Source of the DNA: Maribacter algarum (ex Zhang et al. 2020)
GTDB taxonomy: Bacteria; Bacteroidota; Bacteroidia; Flavobacteriales; Flavobacteriaceae
Length of the DNA stretch: 64,000 nucleotides
Direction: 5' to 3'
NCBI RefSeq assembly: GCF_005885635.1
Contig: NZ_VATY01000001.1
Location: forward strand, 186,001 to 250,000
Part shown: positions 35,767-43,966 of the stretch, in pieces
Layout of the letters: the number at the start of each line of letters is the position of its first letter
How positions within the stretch are numbered: the stretch's first letter is position 1
Translations under genes and position numbers: made by a program
Notes under the pieces: model-generated
Told to the model about the DNA's origin: nothing
Database searches by the model: none
What the model saw: only the letters and a program-made list of their open reading frames with translations

Positions 35767-37101
35767 TTAGCCTAAATACTTTTTAAATTCTGAAATCAGT
35801 GATGCTAACGCTTTTTCATGTATTCCGTTTTCCTGCCTTGATTTATCAATTATTTCAAAATTATTTAGGGTTGTCTCCAACATCCAAGTTTCCTGTGGAG
35901 GAATTAGAGTAATTGCCTCGGATAATAATTTAGATGCTTCTTCGTAGTCATTTTCAATAACATTTAACTCGCTCAAAGTAGCCAAGTCCCAATAATCAGG
36001 GCTGGAAGATTCGATTTTGCGTCTAACGGCAAATTGTACTATCGGCAAATACTCCTCGAGCATTTTTTCATCTCCTTTTCTTTCCAATAAGGTGACTAAA
36101 TTAACGCCTGGATATGCGTCACGCCAGTCTGCATCAAAACCATCTTTGTAACATTTAATGGCCTTTTCTAGGTAACCTTTTGCTCTTAATTCATCCTTGT
36201 CCTTTTCTGCCTTATCAAACAAATCTTTAAAAACTCTACCTAAAATTCCATTTGTCTCAGGATCTGACCCATATTCTTTAAGTATTTCTTCCAGTACTTT
36301 TCGTGCCTTTTCAGATTCGTCATTTCTATTGAAAGCTAATCCCAATTGTTCGCGAATCATTTTGGATTTCTTCAATGGGGCATCCATTGCGTTGTAACAA
36401 GCAATCATCTCTTCCCAGGCTTTTACACCCCTTAAAGACAGAAAAAGATCTACAACCACACCGACCGATTTTTGATTTATAGGGTGCAAGTCTTTAAACA
36501 TCTTGAGAACCTCTTCTTTTCCTTTTAATCGGGCATTAAAAAGTTTTTCTTTTATATCATTTTCATAAATGGCCTGTTCTCTAAAAATATCTGTTTTCTC
36601 ATGAGCCAAATTATGAGACACTTTCCAACCTTCTATTAATTGAAATACCGGACTATCCACCCTACTTTCTTCTTTGCACGCATTTAAATGAGAGACCAGG
36701 GTTTTTTTGGTAGCGTCAATATTTAATAATTTACCTTGATTATCCAATTGGTAAGGTAGGGTTCTTTGCATTTTAAGATCAAAAGGTAAATCAGCATCAA
36801 AAGCAAATATGGGTATGGTAGTATGTGCCTTGATGGCGTGTCTTAATCCCAACTCATAAAAAACATTTGCATTCAAAGAAGTAAGATCGGCTATGGCATA
36901 GTCACAAAGTACTAGTCGCTCAAACATTGGTTTATGAATTGTTCCCCCAAGCAGTTCTTCATCTGCCCTTATCGGTTCCATTCCACATTCTTCAATGGCT
37001 TTCTTTATTAAGGACTCATAAATGTTGTTGAAATCAACTTCTCGGCCAGACTTATCTAATTTTATGCCAAAAGGCATGAGTACAAAGCAGAGTGGTTTCA
37101 T
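35767..37101 (-). CDS. DUF4071/TRAFs-binding type protein with TPR-like repeats
   Basis: The 444-residue protein has an N-terminal TIR/deoxyribosyltransferase-like Rossmann domain: PLCFVLMPFGIKLDKSGREV, ERLVLCDYAIADLTSLNANV and FYELGLRHAIK (to about residue 112). The remaining part is helical repeats of TPR type (for example DKDELRAKGYLEKAIKCYKD near 295). This combination is seen in tetratricopeptide proteins annotated DUF4071. The first domain may bind or cleave a nucleotide while the repeats bind partners. It starts 1 nt after the pYEATS-TIR gene and is followed 16 nt later by patatin. Confidence 0.8.
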   Translation of the reverse strand: MKPLCFVLMPFGIKLDKSGREVDFNNIYESLIKKAIEECGMEPIRADEELLGGTIHKPMFERLVLCDYAIADLTSLNANVFYELGLRHAIKAHTTIPIFAFDADLPFDLKMQRTLPYQLDNQGKLLNIDATKKTLVSHLNACKEESRVDSPVFQLIEGWKVSHNLAHEKTDIFREQAIYENDIKEKLFNARLKGKEEVLKMFKDLHPINQKSVGVVVDLFLSLRGVKAWEEMIACYNAMDAPLKKSKMIREQLGLAFNRNDESEKARKVLEEILKEYGSDPETNGILGRVFKDLFDKAEKDKDELRAKGYLEKAIKCYKDGFDADWRDAYPGVNLVTLLERKGDEKMLEEYLPIVQFAVRRKIESSSPDYWDLATLSELNVIENDYEEASKLLSEAITLIPPQETWMLETTLNNFEIIDKSRQENGIHEKALASLISEFKKYLG

Positions 37102-37102
37102 A

Positions 37103-37816
37103 TCAGTTTTTTAAGTTCTTCAAATTATTGCCCAATGTTTTTAGCTTTGACATATAATCATCATCTAGAAGACTTTTTGAACTCATTGAAGATTTTACTT
37201 TCTCTGTGTCTAAAATATTATTTATTGAAATAACCTCTTTTGATTTTTCTTGGGCAAAACTTAATTCTGATTGATGCCAAGCTGTTGGTCTTTCTGAGTT
37301 GACGTTAATAACCAAATCTGCATCTGAAATTGCATTTTCAATATATTCTTCAATAGGCACACCGGCTTGATAATGTGATCCTGATGTAACTTCCATTCCT
37401 AAATCGTCTAACAAATCCTCAAGAACCGTAGCCATTTTGCTGTCTATTTTCGAATAGGATATGTATACTTTTTTTCCTTCTAAATCAGAATTTTCATTGG
37501 TGTCTTCAATCGTTGTATAGTTATCTTCAAGTGTTAGCCAATGCGATAATTTCAATTGTTCCTCATTCTTCTTGTAAATAATTATTTCAATCATGAACTC
37601 ACCCCATCCCTTGGACTCTAACCTAAAACCTGTTTGCTCGTCCTCCACAGTTCTCAACCTATTCTTAAAAGTGGGATGTAATAGATATTCAACATGTGCT
37701 ATCTCGGAGAGTTCATTTGAGTTGGGTTCTATCCAAATAGCCCATCCATAATAGTCTTTAATGGTTGTATCTTTTTCTGAACTCTGACCAATTTTAAATT
37801 CTTCCGAGTATTTCAT
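37103..37816 (-). CDS. pYEATS-TIR fusion protein
   Basis: The 237-residue protein joins an N-terminal prokaryotic YEATS-like beta domain (about 20-98; WAIWIEPNSNELSEIAHVEY, LLHPTFKNRLRTV, then ESKGWGEFMIEIII) to a TIR domain (115-235; KKVYISYSKIDSKMATVLED). Glu184 in AWHQSELSFAQEK is at the position of the TIR catalytic glutamate. pYEATS domains are predicted ligand sensors in conflict systems. The gene overlaps the upstream TIR gene by 4 nt. A sensor-effector role follows from this fusion but has not been shown here. Confidence 0.82.
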   Translation of the reverse strand: MKYSEEFKIGQSSEKDTTIKDYYGWAIWIEPNSNELSEIAHVEYLLHPTFKNRLRTVEDEQTGFRLESKGWGEFMIEIIIYKKNEEQLKLSHWLTLEDNYTTIEDTNENSDLEGKKVYISYSKIDSKMATVLEDLLDDLGMEVTSGSHYQAGVPIEEYIENAISDADLVINVNSERPTAWHQSELSFAQEKSKEVISINNILDTEKVKSSMSSKSLLDDDYMSKLKTLGNNLKNLKN

Positions 37817-38481
37817 ATCACCTTTATTCTTAAGTTAGAATTTACAGTTTCCGATGTCCATACCTGATTTTGTGTCTTTACTTGAATTTCCACTAATGCA
37901 TCTTCGGTCATTCCATTCATCTCTAAAATTGGACCCGCTGGCATTCTCAAAATAGTAGCCTCTTTCCAAGAACTCCATGAGCCTTTTCTATAAAAACGAT
38001 ATTGGACCAATTTTTCCCTTCCATAATTTTCCATTACAGTTTTGACGATTTCATCTGGTTCCAATGAAGCCTTAATTCTTTTTCCAAATCCTTCTTTCCA
38101 ACCAAATATATTTTCCGATAATTCAAGTACGGTTTTAACTAAGTTCTTTGAATCATATTCCATGGTTTCATAACCGCTAAATTGAGGCGGATTCAGAACT
38201 CCTTTTTCAATTATTGCAATTATTGGTTTACCTAACGTTTGTGCAATAGAGCGTTCATGCTTAACCCAATCATTGGTTTTTCCATCTTCTCTTTTGGACA
38301 AAAAAACCACAACCGCATCTGAGCTTACTATAAGTTCTCTCACCTTAGTCTCAACAAGCTCACCTTGCAGTCTTTTACCGTCGATTACTTCTAAATCATG
38401 ACTTTTAATGAGTCTGTGAAAACATTCTACTACAGGTTCAATTTGATCATCAAAATGATGTGAAAGAAAAATACTTTCCAT
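37813..38481 (-). CDS. TIR-like protein with C-terminal Ig-like domain
   Basis: The 222-residue protein starts with a TIR-type domain: ESIFLSHHFDDQIEPVVECF (2-21), RELIVSSDAVVVFLSKREDG, and NDWVKHERSIAQTLGKPIIA with Glu76 as candidate catalytic residue. Residues about 150-222 are a beta-sandwich (YRFYRKGSWSSWKEATILRM onward), similar in style to the small Ig-like modules attached to conflict effectors. It is the first gene of the four-gene operon. The 303-nt divergent gap upstream contains the C9 tract at 38686-38694. Confidence 0.75.
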   Translation of the reverse strand: MESIFLSHHFDDQIEPVVECFHRLIKSHDLEVIDGKRLQGELVETKVRELIVSSDAVVVFLSKREDGKTNDWVKHERSIAQTLGKPIIAIIEKGVLNPPQFSGYETMEYDSKNLVKTVLELSENIFGWKEGFGKRIKASLEPDEIVKTVMENYGREKLVQYRFYRKGSWSSWKEATILRMPAGPILEMNGMTEDALVEIQVKTQNQVWTSETVNSNLRIKVI

Positions 38482-38685
38482 AAACTCGTTTTTAAAAATT
38501 CAAATATACTTACTAAGGAATACCTCTAATTTATTAGGGGGAAGAAAAACTAAATCATTGGGCTACTATGGTATTCTGTTGAAATAAATGTTAAGTTACT
38601 TTAATTTGGTACTTTCGCCAAAAGGATTACAAAAAAAAATTATTGTTATTTTAGTAATTTTCCTATATTAATGTAAGATTTACTT

Positions 38686-38694
38686 CCCCCCCCC
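38686..38694 (+). promoter_or_regulatory. Poly-C tract in the divergent promoter region
   Basis: C9 lies 91 nt before the ATG at 38785 and 205 nt from the opposite TIR start at 38481, between two divergent operons. Its length and site fit a slipped-strand switch acting on either promoter. No other feature was found in the 38482-38784 gap, apart from strong AT richness. Confidence 0.55.
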
Positions 38695-38784
38695 GAAATT
38701 TAATTAAAGAATATTACGTTTTTGGTATTTACCGAATCAAAAATGAAGTTCATATTTATTTATAAATTTTAAAGACGACAAAGC

Positions 38785-39537
38785 ATGAGTGGATTAGCTA
38801 AAAATTATGAGAAGGCATTACGGAAAGAATTAAGAAGTCATGGTGCTTGGATGCCAGTTACCAACATTATTGAAGTGGGTAGCTATGGGTATTTTAGAGG
38901 TGGGGTATTTGAACCCGTAGGAAATATTAAAACAGATTACCCAGATATAGTCCTCGATATTAAACCTGGGCCGCCGACCAAAGTGAATTTTTCCTCAGTT
39001 GGCACAAAATCTCTAAAGTTTGATTTAGATGGAAATATTGTCGGTTCTTTTGCTGGTTTAGGAAATGCGAAAGCATCTTTAAAATTTGAGTTTAGCAAAA
39101 AGAATTCAATTGTTCTGAAGGCAGATGAAATATTATTGAGTCAAATTGAAAATCTAAAATCAGTCGCCCATGCTCTCGCTGCACAACCTGATTGGAAAAA
39201 AAAATATAAAGTTGTTTTTGGGACCTATACAGGCAACAACTGCTTAGTCGTCTGCGCGCGTGAGGCTGGGTCAGAATTTGTACTTAATGCAAGTGCGGAT
39301 ATTTTGCAACAAATTGATGGTGGTAAAGTTGGAGGCGGTGTCAGCTTCACTTCTTCTAATAACAGTACTTTCGATGCCGTAGGAAAATCTGGTGTTCTTG
39401 GGATTAAATTGTTCAAATTAAATTGGTTAAGTAGCGAAATTGATATACTTGCTGCGGATCAAATAACAGAGAATAATGTAATTATTGAAGATGATTTTGG
39501 TATTGATTCTGAGGATGATTTTGAGGATGATTTTTGA
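38785..39537 (+). CDS. Putative gasdermin-like pore-forming protein with acidic C-terminal tail
   Basis: I do not recognise a named family with confidence. The 250-residue protein has an amphipathic N-terminus (SGLAKNYEKALRKELRSHGA), a VGSYGYFRGGVFEPVGNI turn (residues about 31-48), alternating long beta-strands (SLKFEFSKKNSIVLKADEIL; YKVVFGTYTGNNCLVV; GKVGGGVSFTSSNNSTFDAV), and a short Asp/Glu-rich tail (EDDFGIDSEDDFEDDF). The order of strands and the 230-residue core resemble bacterial gasdermins, which sit beside caspase-like or CHAT proteases that cut off a C-terminal inhibitory peptide. The adjacent gene does encode a CHAT protease (5-nt gap by the ATG). The gasdermin idea is therefore inference from context and layout. 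Confidence 0.5.
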   Translation: MSGLAKNYEKALRKELRSHGAWMPVTNIIEVGSYGYFRGGVFEPVGNIKTDYPDIVLDIKPGPPTKVNFSSVGTKSLKFDLDGNIVGSFAGLGNAKASLKFEFSKKNSIVLKADEILLSQIENLKSVAHALAAQPDWKKKYKVVFGTYTGNNCLVVCAREAGSEFVLNASADILQQIDGGKVGGGVSFTSSNNSTFDAVGKSGVLGIKLFKLNWLSSEIDILAADQITENNVIIEDDFGIDSEDDFEDDF

Positions 39538-39542
39538 TTCCA

Positions 39543-41417
39543 ATGAAAACTAAAAAAATAGAATATCTTCGTTTTGATAAATTAGAGACAGGAATTCTTT
39601 CTGAAGGAAAACCATATATCATTTCAATTGGAGACAAAAGTGTCCTTGATGAAGTTAAGACACCAGAAGGTCACAAAAACCTATCAAAAAAACTGAGCGA
39701 CACTTTGAGATATGGAAGTGGAATCACTCAATCCAAAAAGTTATCTGTAATAAAGGAAATAAGTGATTCCATAAGTCCCTTTTTTATTGATTCCAATTCC
39801 GTAGAAAAAGACATAGATCATCTAGAAATTTTCTTGAACCCCTCTGAACTAGCTTTAATTCCCTTTGAATTATTACTTGATGTTAATAATTCTCCAAGAT
39901 TTATTTCAAAACCTGGAGGAGGGCGTATTCTTACTCGAAACGATCGCAGAGCTACGGATTTAAATCATAATATACCCGAGACTCCTAGAGTCTTGTTCGC
40001 CTATGTTACTCCTTCTTATAGCAAAACTGGCATTCGATTCAAAGAAGTACCCCACAAGAATCACTTGGGGTCCTTTAACTATGCGCTAAATAATAGAGGT
40101 GGTTCCAAACAACTGACTGTTTTAGAAAATCCAACATTTCTTGAATTCAAAAACAAAATTCTCGAAGAAGGTGAGAATAATAAGCCATACACACACATAC
40201 ATCTTTTGGCGCATGGACTTCTAAGGATAGATAGGAATAACCCTGGTGATTTTGAATATGGCATAGCTTTCAATACTGAAATAGATGACCCCGAAAATTA
40301 CAAATCTACATCGGCCGTGGAGATTAAATCGATTTTTGAAGACTTGAGCCCAAAAAACCTGCCTTATTTAGTAAACTATATGATATGTGATGGTGCTAAT
40401 TTTACAAACGGCGTTCTGCCAGATAAAAACCCTTTACAGGTTACTTTCAATGTCGGGGTACCTATCGTAATAGGTTCACAGTTTCCCCTATCAATGGATG
40501 GGTCTAATATGATTTCCAAAATTCTTTACAATCGATTATTTCGAGGTGATGATATTCGTGAGATACTAATGGAAATAAGAACTAATTTGTATAACAACAA
40601 GCCTCATCAGGACAGCCATGATTGGATTAGTTTAGTAACTTATGTAAATCTACCTATAACATATCAATATGAGCTTTTAAACCATAAAACCAAATGCCAA
40701 CTTTCCATCCTTAATAGCATTAGGGACGGTAAAAATAAAGGGGTTTTATCTGAAGATGATTTTATAAAGGTAAAGTTTCAGATAAACGAGTCAATCAGGG
40801 ATTTGGGTTTAGAAGCAAACAAAATAGAAGAAGAAAAGTCTCAAGAAAAAGAATTTTTAGAATATGCGGGCTTAATGGGAAGTTCTTATAAGCGCTTAGC
40901 TGAAGTTGAGTTTATGGAGGGAAACTTTCAAAGTAGCGATACATGGGATAAACAATTGGAATATTTACGAGAAGCAAAAAAATGGTACAAAAAAGCGGCG
41001 GATTGTAACCGTTCTCACCATTGGAGCATTGTTCAGTACTTGAGTTTAAAGACTATACTTTTAGGGGCATTGGATGAAGATGATATGGATTATTGGTATG
41101 CGGCGCGAGGCGCGGCGCGTGAAGAAATCAATAAAGCCAAAACCTCTGTCACTTGGCCTTATGGCACCTTAATCGAGCTTTATCTTCTAGCTCGACCCAC
41201 TTCCAATGAAAAAGGTGAGAAGGATATTCTAGATTTTGCGCATAAACTCATGACAAATGCAAAAAAACAAGGAAAGAATGAACATATTAATTCTACTATA
41301 GTACAAATAGAGCGCTATCTAAAATGGTGGGCAGGTCCCAATTTTAAAATACCCAAAGTATGTTTGGCAGATAAAAGTCCTTTTTTGAATGAATTGATTA
41401 ATGCCTTAAGTAGTTGA
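39543..41417 (+). CDS. CHAT-domain cysteine protease with helical repeats
   Basis: The protein has 624 residues from the ATG at 39543; a TTG at 39534 overlapping the previous stop is an alternative. Residues about 90-370 are a CHAT domain: NPSELALIPFELLL, then THIHLLAHG with His224, NYMICDGANF with Cys282, and PIVIGSQFPLSMDGSNMISK. The His-Cys pair marks a caspase-like protease. From about 460 the protein is TPR-like helices (EYLREAKKWYKKAADCN). It is immediately downstream of the putative pore-forming gene, so it is the probable activating protease. What triggers it is not visible in the sequence. Confidence 0.88.
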   Translation: MKTKKIEYLRFDKLETGILSEGKPYIISIGDKSVLDEVKTPEGHKNLSKKLSDTLRYGSGITQSKKLSVIKEISDSISPFFIDSNSVEKDIDHLEIFLNPSELALIPFELLLDVNNSPRFISKPGGGRILTRNDRRATDLNHNIPETPRVLFAYVTPSYSKTGIRFKEVPHKNHLGSFNYALNNRGGSKQLTVLENPTFLEFKNKILEEGENNKPYTHIHLLAHGLLRIDRNNPGDFEYGIAFNTEIDDPENYKSTSAVEIKSIFEDLSPKNLPYLVNYMICDGANFTNGVLPDKNPLQVTFNVGVPIVIGSQFPLSMDGSNMISKILYNRLFRGDDIREILMEIRTNLYNNKPHQDSHDWISLVTYVNLPITYQYELLNHKTKCQLSILNSIRDGKNKGVLSEDDFIKVKFQINESIRDLGLEANKIEEEKSQEKEFLEYAGLMGSSYKRLAEVEFMEGNFQSSDTWDKQLEYLREAKKWYKKAADCNRSHHWSIVQYLSLKTILLGALDEDDMDYWYAARGAAREEINKAKTSVTWPYGTLIELYLLARPTSNEKGEKDILDFAHKLMTNAKKQGKNEHINSTIVQIERYLKWWAGPNFKIPKVCLADKSPFLNELINALSS

Positions 41418-41736
41418 ACCAGCTATTTTTGAAGTTAAAAGTCCATAACCTAGAAATTTATGTATCACACCAATGGATGGCGAGAACTGTACTAGAAAAA
41501 TTGTCGGGTTTAGCTCTAGGGCAGCTGCGTAAAACTTAGCGGTATACTCCTGTGCTTGGAAGAATTATTGACTGCAGGTAAAGTCATGGTATCCCAAAAA
41601 CAATACTCGACCAAACTCACCACATCTCGTTAAATAGCGGTAGTCATTCCTTTAAACTAATAGAACTGTTATTTCACAGACTATTTTTCAACAAAGAGCG
41701 TTTTAAATAGAGCTTTGCCCAAGAAATCACAAAGAC
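41418..41736. other. Gap between island and carbohydrate genes
   Basis: No gene was found. Short plus-strand pieces look protein-like (RTVLEKLSGLALGQLRKT; FHRLFFNKERFK) but are too short to assign. This is a plausible right-hand island border with gene debris. Confidence 0.4.
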
Positions 41737-41868
41737 ATGAAGGTAATCCTACTAAACCTGAAAAAACAGTTGAATAACGAAAATACGCTAGCTGCGATTA
41801 GTTGTGTGATTCTCTCCTTTACCATATTTTTTATTAAAAGAATTATGGACTTTCATGCTGGGTTTTAA
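41737..41868 (+). CDS. Possible 43-aa membrane peptide
   Basis: An ATG at 41737 opens 43 codons with one hydrophobic stretch (LAAISCVILSFTIFFI) and basic flanks. There is no homologue I can name and no strong ribosome site. It is convergent with the fucosidase gene and may be chance. Confidence 0.2.
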   Translation: MKVILLNLKKQLNNENTLAAISCVILSFTIFFIKRIMDFHAGF

Positions 41869-41881
41869 TTTGCGGAAGTAG

Positions 41882-43966
41882 TCATTCGGTAATCACACCG
41901 ACTTCACCAAAAGACGCTTGCATATCTTCTCCGTCCACAGTCAAAGCTTGTAATTTAATAAATCGCCCTTGTTTTTTAGGGAATTCTACTCTTTGCTCTA
42001 AGCGGCTATTCACAATGTTTGAAAACTCTCCCTTTCCTAATGATTCCCAAGTTTTACCATCTTTACTCACGGCAAATCCATAAAATTTAATTATTCCAAA
42101 TGGATACCGCTCTTGAATAGGCCAATAAGTAAATCCTTTCAAAGTATAGGTATCACCTAAATCGATTACAACTTCTTGTCGACTTGATACACTTTTTGAA
42201 GTTGCCCAGAACGTTTTGGGGTTTTCATCAATCAAACGCCTTGCTTCTTCAAGATTTCCTGAGGTAGCATGAACAACTTTCCAATCTTTTTTAGGAATGT
42301 CCAAATCACTACTGATAGACTTTGTTTGCTTCCCAGAGTCTTTGTCATAACTAATTACCTTGACAGTAGTTGGTTTGTCTATCATAAAGGGTTTGGTATA
42401 CTTTTGCGATGAATTCGAGGGTTCGCTTCCATCCAAAGTATAAAAAATTTCAACCGATTCATCAGGAACGGAAAGTGTTACCAAACCATCCTTATTTCGT
42501 TGAATTGTTGGTTCCACCAAGAAATTCGGAGCTCGATACAGTTCTACATTTGAAATTGCAAGCGAACCTTTAGATTTTAGAAAGTTTACTCTTATTTTGG
42601 TTGCTTCTACCGTATCAAATCTCAAAATACGTTTATACCCAACGGTGGTTTGCGTATCCACCTCAATCCATTTACCGTTGACTTCGGCTTCAATAGAAAA
42701 CATCTTTACGCGCTGCCCCAAAGGGATATATTCTTGAAGAAGTACTCGATTTATTTCAGTTGCCGACTTGAATTCAAAAGTTAAACTTCCTACAGTAATA
42801 CCATCATTTGTCGACCAATAGGTTTCATTATTTTCATCTTTTACATTAAACGCCCCATATGTATTACTACCTCCCCGCACATCTGAAGCCGTAACTTTTG
42901 CACCACGACCCAATTCAGATTTGAAATCAGCGTCAACTTGTTTTTTTAAACCGCGTAATTGCCTTTCATCATTCTCATGAACCAATCCGCGATTATCTAC
43001 TGGAAGATTCAGCAAAAAATTCCCATTTCTTCCAATGGATTCATAATAAGTTTGTACAAGCCGCGGCAATGTTTTCACTTGATGGTCTTCCCTTGGGTGA
43101 TAATACCAACCTGGTCGTATTGACGTATTCACTTCTGCCGGCAGCCAATGTGTGCCATCTTCATGACCCGAACGTAATTCTACATACCTAGGCCATCCCG
43201 GATAAATCTCATCACGTCGCATGATACTCCAGTTGGTTTCATTGGCCCAACCCTCCTCTGTACCTACCCAACGAATATCAGGCCCTCCATCACTAAAAAT
43301 GACAGCATTGGGTTGTAATTCACGAACTATAGCTGTGGTTTTATCCCATTGATAATAAGTTTTGTTATCTATTTTTCGGGTTTCGTTAGCCCCACCATAA
43401 TATCCGGAACCACCGTTTGCTCCATCAAACCAAACTTCGAATATTTCTCCATAATTGGTCAACAATTCCCGAAGTTGTTCATGAAAATCAGATACATAAT
43501 CTGGTTCTCCATAATTTCCTGCATTTCTATCCCATGGAGAAAGGTAGATTCCTAATTTGAGTCCGTATTCTTTACATGCTTCCGATAAATCTTTTAATAA
43601 GTCCCCTTTACCATCTTTCCATGGGGAATTTTTAACCGAATGTTCCGTAGTCTTAGTAGGCCAAAGACAAAATCCATCATGATGCTTTGCCGTGATGATA
43701 ATGCCTTTCATTCCGGCATCCTTGGCAACGCGTGCCCATTGTCGGGCATCTAACTCTGTGGGATTAAACTGTTCTGGTTTTTCACCGCCTGTACCCCACT
43801 CCATATCGGTAAATGTATTCATGTTGAAATGGATGAAGGCGTAATATTGCATTTCATGCCACGCTAAATGTCTTTCGGAGGGAATTGGACCAATAGGTTC
43901 TGGTGGTTCAACTTGTATGCATCCAGCCAAAACCAATAGCAATAAGAAACAAATACTACTCTTCAT
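41882..43966 (-). CDS. GH29 alpha-L-fucosidase lipoprotein with F5/8-type domains
   Basis: The 694-residue protein has a lipobox at Cys16 (LVLAGC). The catalytic TIM barrel contains WHEMQYYAFIHFNMNTFTDM, TAKHHDGFCLWPT with HHDGF at 95-99, and EVWFDGANGG with likely nucleophile Asp181. After about residue 350 come a discoidin-like domain (SDVRGGSNTYGAFNVKDENN), a chitobiase-type C-terminal segment (VEIFYTLDGSEPSNSS) and a second F5/8-type domain up to the end. It should remove alpha-L-fucose from glycans at the cell surface or in the periplasm. It overlaps the sulfatase gene by 11 nt, so the two are coupled, fitting sulfated fucose-containing substrates. Confidence 0.92.
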   Translation of the reverse strand: MKSSICFLLLLVLAGCIQVEPPEPIGPIPSERHLAWHEMQYYAFIHFNMNTFTDMEWGTGGEKPEQFNPTELDARQWARVAKDAGMKGIIITAKHHDGFCLWPTKTTEHSVKNSPWKDGKGDLLKDLSEACKEYGLKLGIYLSPWDRNAGNYGEPDYVSDFHEQLRELLTNYGEIFEVWFDGANGGSGYYGGANETRKIDNKTYYQWDKTTAIVRELQPNAVIFSDGGPDIRWVGTEEGWANETNWSIMRRDEIYPGWPRYVELRSGHEDGTHWLPAEVNTSIRPGWYYHPREDHQVKTLPRLVQTYYESIGRNGNFLLNLPVDNRGLVHENDERQLRGLKKQVDADFKSELGRGAKVTASDVRGGSNTYGAFNVKDENNETYWSTNDGITVGSLTFEFKSATEINRVLLQEYIPLGQRVKMFSIEAEVNGKWIEVDTQTTVGYKRILRFDTVEATKIRVNFLKSKGSLAISNVELYRAPNFLVEPTIQRNKDGLVTLSVPDESVEIFYTLDGSEPSNSSQKYTKPFMIDKPTTVKVISYDKDSGKQTKSISSDLDIPKKDWKVVHATSGNLEEARRLIDENPKTFWATSKSVSSRQEVVIDLGDTYTLKGFTYWPIQERYPFGIIKFYGFAVSKDGKTWESLGKGEFSNIVNSRLEQRVEFPKKQGRFIKLQALTVDGEDMQASFGEVGVITE

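Noticed and set aside
39534-39542. TTG start for the CHAT protease overlapping the previous stop
   Set aside because: It is possible through translational coupling, but the ATG nine bases later is the simpler choice.
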